64,000 nucleotides of DNA, from contig JASVEC010000013.1 in assembly GCA_030770535.1 (NCBI GenBank), forward strand, positions 868,001-932,000. The letters are read 5' to 3'. This document shows, one piece after another, positions 26,634-37,745 of this stretch (position 1 is its first letter; each line of letters opens with the position of its first letter). Position numbers and translations under genes: made by a program. Under the pieces are notes generated by a model, which was not told the origin of the DNA, did not search any database, and worked only from the letters and a program-made list of their open reading frames with translations. Origin of the DNA: Batkoa obscura. Lineage: Eukaryota > Entomophthoromycota > Entomophthoromycetes > Entomophthorales > Batkoaceae.

Positions 26634-27126
26634 TGTTAGAATAAAAAGTAGTTTTCCAATTTTTTCTTGCTATGGCTTAAATTTGTTTTAAATGTCACTA
26701 GAAAAATGATTATAATTCAAATTATTATTGAACTTAATTCGAATAAAAGATATTGGATGGAACATGATATGGAAATATTAATAATCAACTAAGATAATAT
26801 AAAAATAGTCATTAAATTTTATTCTGATATAAAGCTAGTATTAGCTGTTAATACTTTTTGGGTATTTGCTAGCCTCGTATAGCTAACTTCTTTTAGTGAT
26901 AATAATTCAACTACAAGTCATAAATAGTTTAATTCATTATTTACTAAAATATAGGTAAAATTTAAAGCTTATAAGCTTTCATCGTTTTTATCAACTTTAA
27001 TCAAAATAATAAGTTTACATCAATATTATAAATTGATTTCGAATAAGTTCTTATTTATAGATAAGGTTAAGCTATTTAAACCAAAGAATAGTTTTATAAA
27101 TAAATTCCTTTTGTTTAGTTAAAATA
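26634..27126. other. Divergent intergenic region GPN2/REEP
   Basis: About 490 bp AT-rich DNA between divergent genes. It holds promoters and shows no recognisable exon. Confidence 0.35.
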
Positions 27127-27891
27127 ATGATCGTAGATATTTATAAGTAAAATTATCATTTTAATATAAAAATTAACTAATTATTTAATAGAATCATATA
27201 CTGTTTTTTAATCCCAAGTTTTAAAACTTATAAAGCTATTAAAAACGAGAAAGAGTTAGCATCAATCTCAAAATTCTGGTTTTGTTTAATCACCTATTTA
27301 ACACTTGAACAATTCACTGATATTTTTTTTAGTTGGTAATACGATCTTGTTATTTTATATTTATTATTGACCTTAGTATTTAGGATATTTTATTATTATG
27401 AGATAAAGTACATTTTATTATTTTACATCACTTACCCAAAGTTAAACGGTCACTTAAACATTTACGATAACGTATTTCATCCATTTCTAGTTGAAAACGA
27501 ACAAGTTATTTTAGATTTAACTAATGAGATTTATAATTTATCTAATAATATTGTAACTGGATTTGTCAATAGAGTTAAAAAGAGACTTGGTATGTCTATC
27601 TCCAAAGTAAATGAGGCTGCTCACCACATTCTTAATAGGAAAAATCAAACTGGGATGACTTCAGACACTATGCAAATGATTAATAATAAAGACGATAAGC
27701 AAATTAAAGTTGATATTTTAGATAATGTAGATTTAAAGCCCGAAGTAGAATTGGATAACAGCGGAAATGTTGATATTAAAAAAGAGAGTTTAAATGAAGT
27801 TGATAGTAAAAGTAATGAGGACATTGAAAACTCTGCCAATACAAAAACTCCTGAAGAAGCAGTTACCGAGATAGAAGTAAAGTCTAGTTAA
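27127..27891 (+). CDS. REEP/Yop1 (TB2/DP1/HVA22) ER-shaping protein, copy A
   Basis: Hairpin membrane protein of the TB2/DP1/HVA22 family that curves tubular ER. Three exons: 27127-27146, 27192-27335 and 27384-27891. Joined, they start MIVDIYKIIYCFLIPSFKTY and run on as KAIKNEKELASISKFWFCLI and TLEQFTDIFFSWIFYYYEIK. This is the family pattern (Y-P-S/A-Y/F-K-x-x-K-A, then W-ax-Y-x-x-Y/F at the second hydrophobic hairpin). YITYPKLNGHLNIYDNVFHP fits the conserved L-P-x-x-x-G-x-x-x-Y-x-x-x-x-x-P region. The C-terminal about 90 residues are acidic/Asn-rich and not conserved. The first exon is only 20 bp with phase 2. Both introns sit at the same place and phase as in the paralogue at 48220. The family is confident, the specific subgroup (REEP1-4 vs Yop1) is not. 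Confidence 0.88.
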
Positions 27892-29046
27892 GAGTAATTA
27901 TAGAGTAGCTAAATAAAGATTATGATAAGAGTAAATTCAAATATTTTTATCTATTTTTAGGATTTTCAGAATTCATTTGTTTTTATTTCAACTCTTTGAA
28001 ATTTGTTAAATTTAAATGTACACCTAATATTTTAAATATTATAATATTAATATTTAACAATATAAAGGGTTAAGTTATTTTTTCTATAGTTTTTAGAACA
28101 GGGTAAGTTTGGAATTAATAAAAATTAACACAAATAAAATATTATATCATAATAGTTATATAAAATACAAAAAGCCAATTATATAAATTTATCACTGTTA
28201 AGTAATCGTTTATGGTTAAATGCTACTAGTTATTTTAATGTTTAATAAGTTAAAAATTAAGGATTTTATTCATGCTGTTGTGAAAACAAGCAAGATCTCC
28301 TGCTCAGTTAATTAAATAACTGGGTAACAGCCAGTATTTTCGATGCTTTACAATTATAATAGTAAAGAAATTGTATACTTTCGATGATGAGTTATTAAGT
28401 TAATTTAATAAACTAAATAAACGTCAAGGTAATAACAGCTATCATTATACTAATTTTATTCATCAGCTAAAAAGTAAAAATGTAGCTGCAATTACTTTAC
28501 TATCTAGTAACGAGAATAGGTAAAACTTATATTGGGTAATAAACAAATGGGGTGATTTATTTTATTGACCAGATATAAAGATTGGTTTATAACGAAAAGA
28601 ATCAGTCCAAAAGGATATGAAAAATTCTAAATAAACAACGAAATTAAATTGAAGTGATTTGTGAAATCAAAGCTGTTCCTCCACTATTACAAGATACAGA
28701 TGATTAAATGAAATAATTTCAAGAGCTTAGTTTGCTATTTTTATTGTTATAAAGTTTTATCTAGATATAATATCTCTTTTGTATTCTTATTTTTTTTATT
28801 TTATAAACTTTACTCATTCCGTCAAGTTAAATGTCAATTATGAATTACCACTTCGACTAGAGTCAAGTAGCAATCCTTATTAAAATAAAGCAACTTGATT
28901 ATTGTTAAAAAAACATAGATATCTATAAAAGCCCATTGGTAATCATTTTATTTTATTAGAAAAATTACTATCGTTAATGATCTGATACTCCATTTCAAAT
29001 AAAAACCAATGTTTAAAGCGTTTTGCTCAACCTTTTAGTTACTCAT

Positions 29047-29215
29047 ATGTCAACTATTGATAACGAAAACTTTATAGCTAATATTCTCTACAAATCCAGT
29101 TTAACTGTCTGTAATTTTATTACATTTATAAAAAGAGAAAACTTTAAAATTTGACATTGCTGCATTTCAAGATGCATTTGACGATGATGAAGCTGATAAT
29201 AATATCATAAAGTGA
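29047..29215 (+). other. Weak candidate small gene or relic
   Basis: An ATG at 29047 opens MSTIDNENFIANILYKSSLT and stops after about 35 codons. An overlapping frame then reads TLKFDIAAFQDAFDDDEADN and ends at 29215. An AAG-type acceptor near 29131 could join them. The second part looks protein-like (acidic, balanced). I recognise no family, and either a tiny spliced gene or a relic is possible. Confidence 0.2.
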
Positions 29216-31723
29216 ATTAAAGTAAAATCATGCTTTATGTTAATTTATTTCAATTTCAATTTATTATCTAATTGAACCATTTAGAAAGTTGACAATTGAT
29301 ACCTAGTATTAACATTTAAATTAGTAGCAGAACTTTAAAAGAGATTACAACTACCATTATACATTAGTCTTCTCTTATTCTAGCTATTCGAGGTTATTTT
29401 AATAAATAAAGTTAACTTGATTAAAATATATATTATAAAACATATTTAGGATTATTAATAAATAGAATAATAATAATTGAAAACAGTTTAATCGTTTAAA
29501 ATTTTATTATAAATCAATACATACATCAATGGTCCTAACATAAAAAAGGAGGTATGATTGATTGCACTATTCATAAGGCCAAATCCAAATGAAAGTGTGA
29601 CCATACTCCAAATTCTGCGAGATATCCATCAGCTATATAGGCGGTAGTATGTTTGCATGGCCTATATTTAATTCGCTAATTTGTTGGAGATCAGCTACAA
29701 GCATGTCAGCTTCAAAGTTATCAGTTATGCGGTGGCCATCAGGAGCAATAATAAAAAGAAGGTTATTATACTGAACTGAATTTAAAAAATGTACATTATT
29801 CTAAAATCTTTAGTAACATAATAATAATAAAATAGTATAATATTTAAAACAAATAAAGTGTACATTTATTCTAAAATCTCTAGTAGCTAGAGCTATCAAA
29901 CACCAGAAACTGTTTGGCTAGCTCAACCTAAAAAATGTTAGCATCAACCTAAAAGAATTGAGTTAGTATACTGAATAAAGAGGTTGAAATTTTACCCTTT
30001 TTATACTTTGTTCTCTCAATTTAAATTCAACTTTAGACTAATTTAGTTGATTTTAACTTTACTATTCTAAATAAGCATTCTTAAATGACTAAGATTGAAG
30101 AAAACCTGCGTTGTGCATAAATTTATCAAATAAAATTAATATTATATCCAATTTTTAATAATTGGTAAATGATATTTCAAATTGAAGTTCAATTTTTTTC
30201 AATATACAAATATTTGTTTGGATTCAAATATCAATATTAGAAATCTCCAAGCTAATCAGAAAAGTTTCTTTTATTAGTATTATAACCTAAAAACAAAAGT
30301 ATGTAAGATATTAGTTTTTAAAGTTCATTTCAATAAGTTATAACACATTTTAAAAAATAATTATATTAAATTATATTAGTTGTAAAACATTGATTAATTC
30401 AAGATAAAAAATTAACAATTTGATATTAAGCTAATAAGAAAATTGGTTGTGATAGTTCTTATTCAAAAAAAAATCAACAATAAGAAATCAAACTATTTAT
30501 CCTAACTGGAAACGCTATATATTTCAATTGTATAATTTTTAACATATAATCAGTGATTGGATTACCACAGTAGAATGTTTTAAGTTTATTGAAGTTTATA
30601 CATAAATTTATTAATTTATTATTAATTATTTAATAGTTTGATCTATCTTAGTTCTTTACTATATAATATGTATAATGTTAGTAAAGTGGTGGCCTAAGGA
30701 ATTAACCAAATCATCCTTTCTTTAAAAAACGTTTATTATAATAATAATAACCAAATGAACTATTGGTCTCATAACTTAATATAGTGCTTGACAACGTTGA
30801 ATATTAACCTATTAACTACTAAAAGTGATAACTGTTATTATTACAAAAAATTGATTGTATTTGTTTTAAAATTACTATTTTGACTATGAAATAAATTCGC
30901 TGAAGGTTCTGTAAATATAATGTATGTTAAATGTACTTGGTATAAATACTAAAGTTAAGCAATAAATAATCTACAATCAACTCTAAAGGTTAAAATATTA
31001 ATTTATCATCATCTAATTTTTATTTTTGAAAAAACAAAAAATAAAAATCACATGTTCAATTGAGTTTTTAATATCTAAATCAAACATAAATCTTGTATTT
31101 TCTTTTGAAAATAAGTAACTATAAATCATGTACCTTATATTTAATTGACTTTTTCCAGTGACTTCTCTGTTGCTTATTTATTCTTTCTGTTTGGATACAT
31201 GAAAGTCAAAGTCATTTAATCTTGTTTTATTAATAAACGTTTAAAATTTATAAATAAAATTTATTTTTAAATTGTATTTTAAATTACATCCAGGTTCAAC
31301 CTCACTACCTCATTCAACATGACAACTTTGAGAATTTAAATTAAAGGTGATGGATTGATTATTACAAGGTCATTTTGAATAAATCGTAGTGATGACTATT
31401 TCAGATGTAATTTCTTTATCAATATCGTATATACTGACTTATTATAATTTTAATGTCTTTATGTTATTTTTTCTATTTGAAAGACAAAAATAGAATTCTA
31501 ATATAAAATTTTTATGTTAGATAATTAAAATTTAATTACTATATAATAAGGCTGAATTGGGTTATTATAAGTAAGGGTAGTCATAAATTTAAATAAGTTA
31601 TTTGTTTTATATCTAACTTTTCTTGTAACCATACTTTTAGTATAGTTTCAAATAAAGGCCCAATTTAACCTTTAACGCTGTTACATCTCAAGGTATATTT
31701 GTTGATAAAGAAACAAAATCAAT

Positions 31724-31834
31724 ATATAGGGATGTATTTTTTTGTTTAAGAATTTTGTTAACAATCTTTCCACTCAAATAGCGCTTAAAAAATGGAAAAA
31801 ATAACGAAGCAAAAAAAAAAAACACCCTCAAATA
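31724..31834 (+). mobile_element. Short TIR element (MITE-like), copy A
   Basis: Begins TATAGGGATGTATTTTTTTG and ends at ACACCCTCAAATA. It shows the family's inner blocks GTTTAAGAATTTT, CTTTCCACTCAAATAGCGCTT and ATGGAAAAA. This copy is diverged at both ends. The orientation is arbitrarily called plus when GTTTAAGAATTTT is at the left. Confidence 0.75.
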
Positions 31835-32035
31835 GCTTTCTATATTCCTAGATAAGAAACATACTATGTTATTAATATATACATCCTTTTTTTTTAAAAA
31901 ATTCTGTTGATATAATTTTACTTTACTATTCATACTCTTCACTATAGTAGTTCATTAATATCCTTGCGCAGTTATTGTTTTGAGAATATAAATTCTTATG
32001 TAGTAATTAAAATGGTACAATGATAATTTATAAAG

Positions 32036-32143
32036 ATATATGGGGGTGTTTTTTTTGGCTTCATTATTTTTTCCACTTTTTAAGTGCCATTTGAGTAGAA
32101 TAATTGTTAGTAAAATTCTTAAATAGAAAAATATATCCCCATA
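32036..32143 (-). mobile_element. Short TIR element (MITE-like), copy B
   Basis: Inverted relative to copy A, 200 bp away. It opens TATATGGGGGTGTTTTTTTT and closes ATATATCCCCATA, with the internal TTCC, TTTTTAAGTGCC and AAATTCTTAAA blocks in the reverse order. TA borders are present on both sides. Confidence 0.8.
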
Positions 32144-32398
32144 ACTTTATAGTTTAAAATAACTCATTTTATTTCTATTGATTATAAAACTTGATATAAA
32201 TATTTATGGGATGCGCTTCTTTTAATGCATCTACTTTTTATTATACTTGATATTGGGATATAGTATAATTTCACTCCGATACCAATAAGACAATTACTAT
32301 CATTAACTAAATTATTAAAACAAAAAATGTCATAAATTTCAAAATGTATACAGATTCCAAACTAAAAAATCCTAAAATTTAAAATGCCAATAGATTTA

Positions 32399-32875
32399 TT
32401 AACCCATCACATCAAATTCATGATTTGCATTACAACTATTATTTTTAAATTCAATTGCAGCATCATTGTATCTCTTGAACAAAGATTTTATATACCTTTT
32501 GAGACTTCTTCTCTTATTTTCTATGGCACAATCAGTTGTAAATGTATGTGAGCTCCATTCTTCTCCGTTAGGACCATACATTTGAACTTCCATTTGACCT
32601 TGACCACAACTCTTCATTTCAATTTGATAGCCACCTTGGGAGGAAGTATCTCTTGGACCAGAACATTCGTAATGAACATTACCTATCTGTCGTGTGATAT
32701 AGCATTTAGAGCCAGCTGTACCTCCTGCTGGACTTCTAATACTGCATGAACAAACAGCATCCATATATTGAACCCTAGTTTCAAAAGAGCACATAGCTTT
32801 CCACCTGTCTGATACTACAGAATTAGTAAAAATAGCTAAACTTAAAAAGCTTAATGCAAAAAAAGACGATTTCAT
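32399..32875 (-). CDS. Small secreted cysteine-rich protein
   Basis: 158 residues. The ATG at 32875 is chosen because it starts a textbook signal peptide (MKSSFFALSFLSLAIFTNSV, cleavage probably near residue 21). The frame runs further upstream but without an ATG and through a TATATATA stretch, which is likely the promoter. The mature part has eight cysteines, including CSC, spaced as for disulfides, in a Gly/Ser-rich, beta-looking domain (IGNVHYECSGPRD, GYQIEMKSCGQGQ, MEVQMYGPNGEEW). A dibasic cluster NKRRSLKR follows and is a candidate Kex2 site that would release a C-terminal basic piece. I recognise no family. Secreted, Cys-rich, lineage-specific-looking and set in a repeat-rich desert, it is a candidate effector-like or structural protein. 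No introns. Confidence 0.7.
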   Translation of the reverse strand: MKSSFFALSFLSLAIFTNSVVSDRWKAMCSFETRVQYMDAVCSCSIRSPAGGTAGSKCYITRQIGNVHYECSGPRDTSSQGGYQIEMKSCGQGQMEVQMYGPNGEEWSSHTFTTDCAIENKRRSLKRYIKSLFKRYNDAAIEFKNNSCNANHEFDVMG

Positions 32876-33110
32876 TTTATATTTGAATTGACTAGTAGTG
32901 AGAATAGAGTAAAGTATATATATAACAATCAACTATAGTAATAGTAGGGATTAATACTATGTATTTATAATTATTTATTTGATACTTTATTTAATAAGAA
33001 AAAGGTGGGTATTTATAGTGAAATTATTCGTAGCGTTAATCCATATTATGGTAAAGGTTAATCTGTGTGGTTTAAGTCATGTTACTAGATAAACCATATG
33101 ACCTGTTACA

Positions 33111-33214
33111 ATTTGGGATGTTTTTTTTGGTTTCATCACTTTTTCCATTTTTTAAGCGCTATTTAAGTGGAGAAATTACTAGTGAAATTTTAAACAAAAA
33201 AATATACCTCCATT
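33111..33214 (-). mobile_element. Short TIR element (MITE-like), copy C
   Basis: It opens TTTGGGATGTTTTTTTTGG and ends AAATATACCTCCATTTA, with internal TTTCATCACTTTTTCC and TTTTTAAGCGCTATTTAAG. Its left end has lost some of the TIR. The family's reverse orientation forms most of the frame at 33079-33300. Confidence 0.75.
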
Positions 33215-33581
33215 TATTGATTTATAGCAAAAATAAGGATATGTTCTTATATTTAGTCCCAGCAAGGCGGAGAAATATTATACTATTCTATATTATGTAA
33301 ACTTAATTAAAGAACATTAGATATTCACTATATGGTGTAGTTGTTTTAATATAGCCTTAATAATGGAGTAATTATTATAAACAATCAAATTTGAAAATAT
33401 CATTGACTAAATAATAATAGTGGTGTAAAAGTTGGCAAAAATAACTTCAAGAAAAATAAAATCATTTAATAAAACAAGTCTATGCTTTATTTCAAATAAG
33501 TATAAATTAACTATTTAACATTAGTTGTACGATTATTCACTTATTGTACTTTCGTCTTTTATAAAAATTTATCATTGTATT

Positions 33582-33690
33582 AATATGGGGATATATTTTT
33601 CTGCTTAATACTTTTATTGATAGTCTTTCCGCTTAAACAGCGCTTAAAAACTGGAAAAAGTGATGAAACTAAAAAAACATCCTCATATAA
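33582..33690 (+). mobile_element. Short TIR element (MITE-like), copy D
   Basis: AATATGGGGATATATTTTTC at the left, AAACATCCTCATATAA at the right. Inner blocks CTTTCCGCTTAAACAGCGC and CTGGAAAAAGTGATGAAAC match the family. TA flanks are present on both sides. Confidence 0.8.
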
Positions 33691-34151
33691 TCAAGTTTAT
33701 ATTAAATCGATTAAACCCATTTCCTGTTTTTTTTAAATTTGAAAATGTTTCATAAATTTGAATGTCTGAAACAAGCAACTTTATCCCAAAAAATATATTT
33801 ATTAATTGCTTTTGGCAAGCTTGTAGCTGTAGGTTGGCAATAGCGGAGTAATTGTGGAATCAAAGTTAAGGCTAGCATTTGGTTTTATTAGTTTATCTTT
33901 CAAATACATATTTTAAAGATTTTCTTGGAATTAATTTAAAAAACATCTTTTAATTTTTTTTTGTAATGAAATAAATATGAGGATATCTAAATAGTTTCAT
34001 TTTTTTATTTAATTTTTAAATTATAATTTAAAATATTAAATAAATAACTAAAATAAACTTTGTTTATTATTTTGTCATTCTTTAAATATAAAATACTAAA
34101 GTTTAGTATTAATATAACTTGTTTATTATAATATTTTAAACTTATTAAATC

Positions 34152-34222
34152 TGATTTTATTTTTATTTTTATTTTTATTTTTATTTTTATTTTTATTTTT
34201 ATTTTTATTTTTATTTTTATTT
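34152..34222. repeat. (TTTTTA)n microsatellite
   Basis: About a dozen tandem copies of the hexamer ATTTTT, almost perfect, in very AT-rich DNA. Likely a slippage repeat of variable length. Confidence 0.9.
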
Positions 34223-35453
34223 TTTATTTAAAGTTTAAAATTATTAATTTTTATTATTTAATTTTTTAATAGTTTTATTAAATATGTTTTTTTAAGTACT
34301 GATATAAACTTTATATAATTCATATAGCTTTTTTTTTTTTATTAAAAGATTTTTTTATTTTTATTTTATTTTTAGTTATATTGATTTTTACTTATATTAA
34401 ATATGAAACTTTTATATTTGTTAAAAATATATATTAAAGTTATAATTAGTAATAATGCTATTTATTGGCTTTTATTTCCTATTTCCTTTAAAGCACTAAT
34501 TTTATATATTATTTGATTAAGTTTATCATTATTAATAATAAATTTTAATAATATATCTTTTTTTATTTATTATAGAATACTATAAACTATGGATTATCAT
34601 AAATAGTTATTAAAATTAATGTAAATAAATTACAATGTTTATACTGTGAAATATTGGTTTATCAGCTCTCGGATTAATCACAACATAATAATCATTTAAC
34701 TTGTTTACAAAACTAACTGTAGTCTTGTAATCAATTTGGCCGTGATCCATGTGGTATTATCAATTCAGAGTTCCTTGTTTTGGTTTGTTGCGAGAATTTC
34801 TAACTTCACATTGCAAAGAATATAAAAGAGATTCTTCAACATGATAACTCGAAGCTTTTTAATTGAATTACTCCCTGATATCGTACTATTAATAAAGCCA
34901 CTAAGTCTTTTTGACAATATCTTACGTAGATTTTACAGTAGTATCTTCTATTCTATTTGTTTTACATAGTTCGTAACTTATTATGTATTATTCTTATTCA
35001 TCTAAGTATATCTTAGTTATATAAATTAAGACCGTTCGACTCAAGGCCAATTAATCAAGCAAAAATTGCTCTTAACTCCAACCACTGAGTACCAACTTTC
35101 ACAGTACTAACATAATCTTAAAGTAAAAAAATACACTTTAGGATTAAAAATAATATTTTTATTAGATTACAATTAAATCTTCTGAAAGCAGTTTATTTGA
35201 TCTTTTAACCATTCACTTATAGTTGCTGCATCAAAAATCATAGTCAATGCTTGCTACAACTTTGACTTAGTCTATGCTTCTATCTTACTATATCCTTGAA
35301 TAAAGGTATATTTCAATGTTTAGTGTTGCTAAAATTTAATACAAGATAGTTTTTGGCAATAAAATTAGCTATAGTATTAAAGATAACACTATATCTAGAA
35401 AAACATTTTTTATTACTTTATTTACATTATTATTAGTTATTTATTTTATGCAT

Positions 35454-35603
35454 TTAATAATGTTCTGTTACTAATACTATAGTAAATACAGATATTGAAA
35501 TTGCTAATATAGTTTCATAAGCTAGTAAAAACCACCGGTATGTGCTGATTTGATCAAACTTAGTCTCCACATGGGGTTTAGTCTTTAGATCACTATAAGG
35601 CAT
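35454..35603 (-). CDS. Possible 49-residue single-span membrane protein
   Basis: An ATG at 35603 opens a 49-codon frame. It has a basic/polar head (MPYSDLKTKPHVETKFDQIS), then one hydrophobic span (RWFLLAYETILAISISVFT and on to VLV), ending TEHY. It could be a small mitochondrial or ER membrane subunit, or the last exon of something larger. No homologue is recognised, and such a short frame can arise by chance even here. Context is otherwise gene-poor. Confidence 0.2.
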   Translation of the reverse strand: MPYSDLKTKPHVETKFDQISTYRWFLLAYETILAISISVFTIVLVTEHY

Positions 35604-36329
35604 TATCTCTTCCAAAGGGTAAAATATTCAGCTCACAAACGCTGGAGTGTTTTGAAAATTTGATATTCCAAAAAGTGCTTAATAGTTCTTTCTGAATAAA
35701 ATGACGAGTTTAAAACACTTTTCGTTGCTATAAATACAAGTGAAAAACGAATTAGCTGGGGTAATGGTATGAACTTATAATTATTATATATTTATTAAAA
35801 ATAAAAAATTAACTAAAAATTAGAATTATCATGATATTAGCCCTAATCCTAATATTAACGCTAGTCATAATTCTAAACTATTTATATCTATGTTATACAT
35901 ATCATTGATGGCCTTCTTAGTAAAAGTAAAGTAGTTTTAATTACACAAGATCGATTTTTTTGATATACATTAGGCAGTCTAATTTATAAAATATCAAAAT
36001 AGCCGAGTGATGCTTACGGTTGCTCTAGCTCTTTTGCAAAATAATTAACTGCTCATTTAAAGTAAAACCTACGCTAAAATTCAGATGAACAGGAGGATTT
36101 AGCATTAAAGAACATTAGGCAAATAAATTAGATGCAAAAATTACCACTACCTACTTCAAAAAAGAGCTGGAATAGCTATAGCAAAAACCAAACAATATTA
36201 CAATTGGTTTTAGTTAAATCCCAATATAAAAACAGTAATTGGCTATTATGAAATTAATTACCAATCAATGAGCAACTCAAAAATACCTTAAGCAATTGAA
36301 AATAAACTCAATACTATCTTCTAAACAAA

Positions 36330-37116
36330 ATGAGTGAAACAAAGTAAAAAAATAATAATATCAAAGTAAAACTAACCCCATGTATTATATAGGGATAGAA
36401 ATTTAGAAGATAAGGTAAATAATCAACAAGACAATATTAACAAAATTCACGACGAAGATAATGCCCAAAATGGTGATTTACAAGTGGATAGACCAAATGA
36501 TAGCGAAGCTTTAAAAGAAACAACACCAGACAATGTAAAATATGATTGTGTTTAATCGAATAATTAACTAAAGCTTTTTAGGCCAAAAGCAAAACAGATA
36601 GCAAAGATAGGCAACGTGGAAAAAGAATGTTCGGTGTCTTAATGGGAACATTAACCAAGTTTCAATCTGAAGCTAGAAATAAATCTAATGGAGTAAAACA
36701 AGTATCACTACTATTGTTATCATTGTTTAATATAATTCATTAGGAGCTAAAGCGTGAAGAAATAGAACAAAAGGTGAATGAAAAATTACAAAAAGAAAAA
36801 GAAGAGTTATCAAGGCAAAAGGAAGAAGAGAGACAAATAAAGATTCAAAGACAAGAAGAAATATTGCGTATAAAATTAAAAAAGGAAACTGAAATATTGG
36901 TAATTAATAGTTTTTATATTATGTAAAAATTTAACTTTAAATCAGGAAACGATTAGAGAGGGTTATAATAATACTAAGCACCTTTTCTTATCAACAAATA
37001 CTGAGCCAAAGATATATTTTATGCCAAATAAACATACCTCAGTAACAGAGAATCTTTTAAATCAATTAAAGGGTATCAACCCAGTTGCAGAAGAACCTCA
37101 AGAGAGCATCGAATAA
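36330..37116 (+). CDS. PNN: Pinin (PNN/MemA)-like splicing-associated protein
   Basis: Pinin-family protein, an exon-junction/spliceosome-linked nuclear factor. It has five exons: 36330-36343, 36393-36534, 36582-36701, 36744-36899 and 36946-37116. Exon 1 is only MSETK minus a base. The family core is in exon 3: KDRQRGKRMFGVLMGTLTKF, close to the pinin RNRRMFG-(S/L)-LLGTL-(Q/T)-(R/K)F block. It is followed by a long charged coiled coil (ELKREEIEQKVNEKLQKEKE and on, then RQKEEERQIKIQRQEEI), as in pinin. The tail TEPKIYFMPNKHTS matches the family's PxIYFxP motif. About 200 residues, so it lacks the RS-rich tail of animal pinin, as in other fungi. Introns are 41-49 bp, and no long frame covers it. 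Head of gene has no close neighbour; it converges on the PRPP synthetase gene. Confidence 0.85.
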
Positions 37117-37745
37117 AATAAAAAGAATGGGGAACTAAATTCAAATATTAAACTAAATCAGATTTTTACAAGTTAATAAAGTTGTTTTTTTATTGCTTTT
37201 TGACTCGAGATACTGTATATTTAGGCTCGTTATTTTATTTAACATAGTTTTGTAACAAATTAGTTTCTTTAATTTAGCAATTTATAATGACTAATTTGAA
37301 AGTTTCATGAAGGATAAATCCTACAATAATCTCTTTTTACTTGGGTATTGTATTTTATCCACTTTGACGCAATATAAAGGTAAATAAATTATTAGATAAA
37401 TTATTTAATAAAAAAAGCACTTTTATATGGGTTTTTAAGCTTTTAATATATCTTGGTGTATACAAATCAATATGCTTTAAGAATTTCAAATCAATTGCTT
37501 TTTAATAACTAAATGAAAATGGTTTCAATCTCAATAAGATAAAATAAAGTTTTATACTAAACGACTGATTATATAGATAAATTTCAAGTCAATTTAAATA
37601 TCTCATGTCATAAAACAATATAATAGATATAAAATAAACTATCAATAAAAATAATGATATCTATATTTTGCTGGATATATAGTCCGTAAAGTCACATGTT
37701 TATAACGTATGTTTAACAATGTTGAGAAGGCATAAAGTAATTTTT

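Larger units (their letters stand above)
27892..32398. other. 4.5-kb gene-poor, AT-extreme region
   Basis: Mostly non-coding, extremely AT-rich. It contains two short-element copies (31724-31834 and 32036-32143). Two weak coding-like scraps exist: a frame at 29047 (+) of about 35 codons followed by an acidic stretch ending at 29215, and a minus-strand open stretch around 29640-29775. Neither is enough to call a gene. The short frame at 31688-31942 (-) is largely made of the short element itself. Confidence 0.45.
32876..36329. other. 3.45-kb gene-poor region
   Basis: AT-extreme DNA between the secreted-protein gene and the pinin gene. It contains two short-element copies (33111-33214, 33582-33690), a (TTTTTA)n microsatellite at 34152-34222 and a small minus-strand frame at 35454-35603. 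The rest shows nothing I can support. Confidence 0.45.

Noticed and set aside
28570-28720. Scrap recalling the BUD31 N-terminus (ISPKGYEK, AVPPLLQDTDD).
   Set aside because: The similarity is a few residues in broken frames and no zinc-binding half follows.
29640-29775. Minus-strand open stretch (IAPDGHRITDNFEADMLV and on) with protein-like composition.
   Set aside because: It stops quickly and the rest of the possible gene is not visible. No family recognised; left as an unproven scrap inside the gene-poor region.
31688-31942. Three frames (31688-31942 -, 33079-33300 +, 45573-45845 -) share a peptide block like FPFFKRYLSG and ILKQKN.
   Set aside because: The shared peptide is only the translation of the short inverted-repeat element in one orientation. 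Frames differ outside it and have no other support.
35025-35050. CCGTTCGACTC, a B-box-like sequence that might mark a tRNA.
   Set aside because: No A box at the right distance and no cloverleaf stems could be drawn around it.
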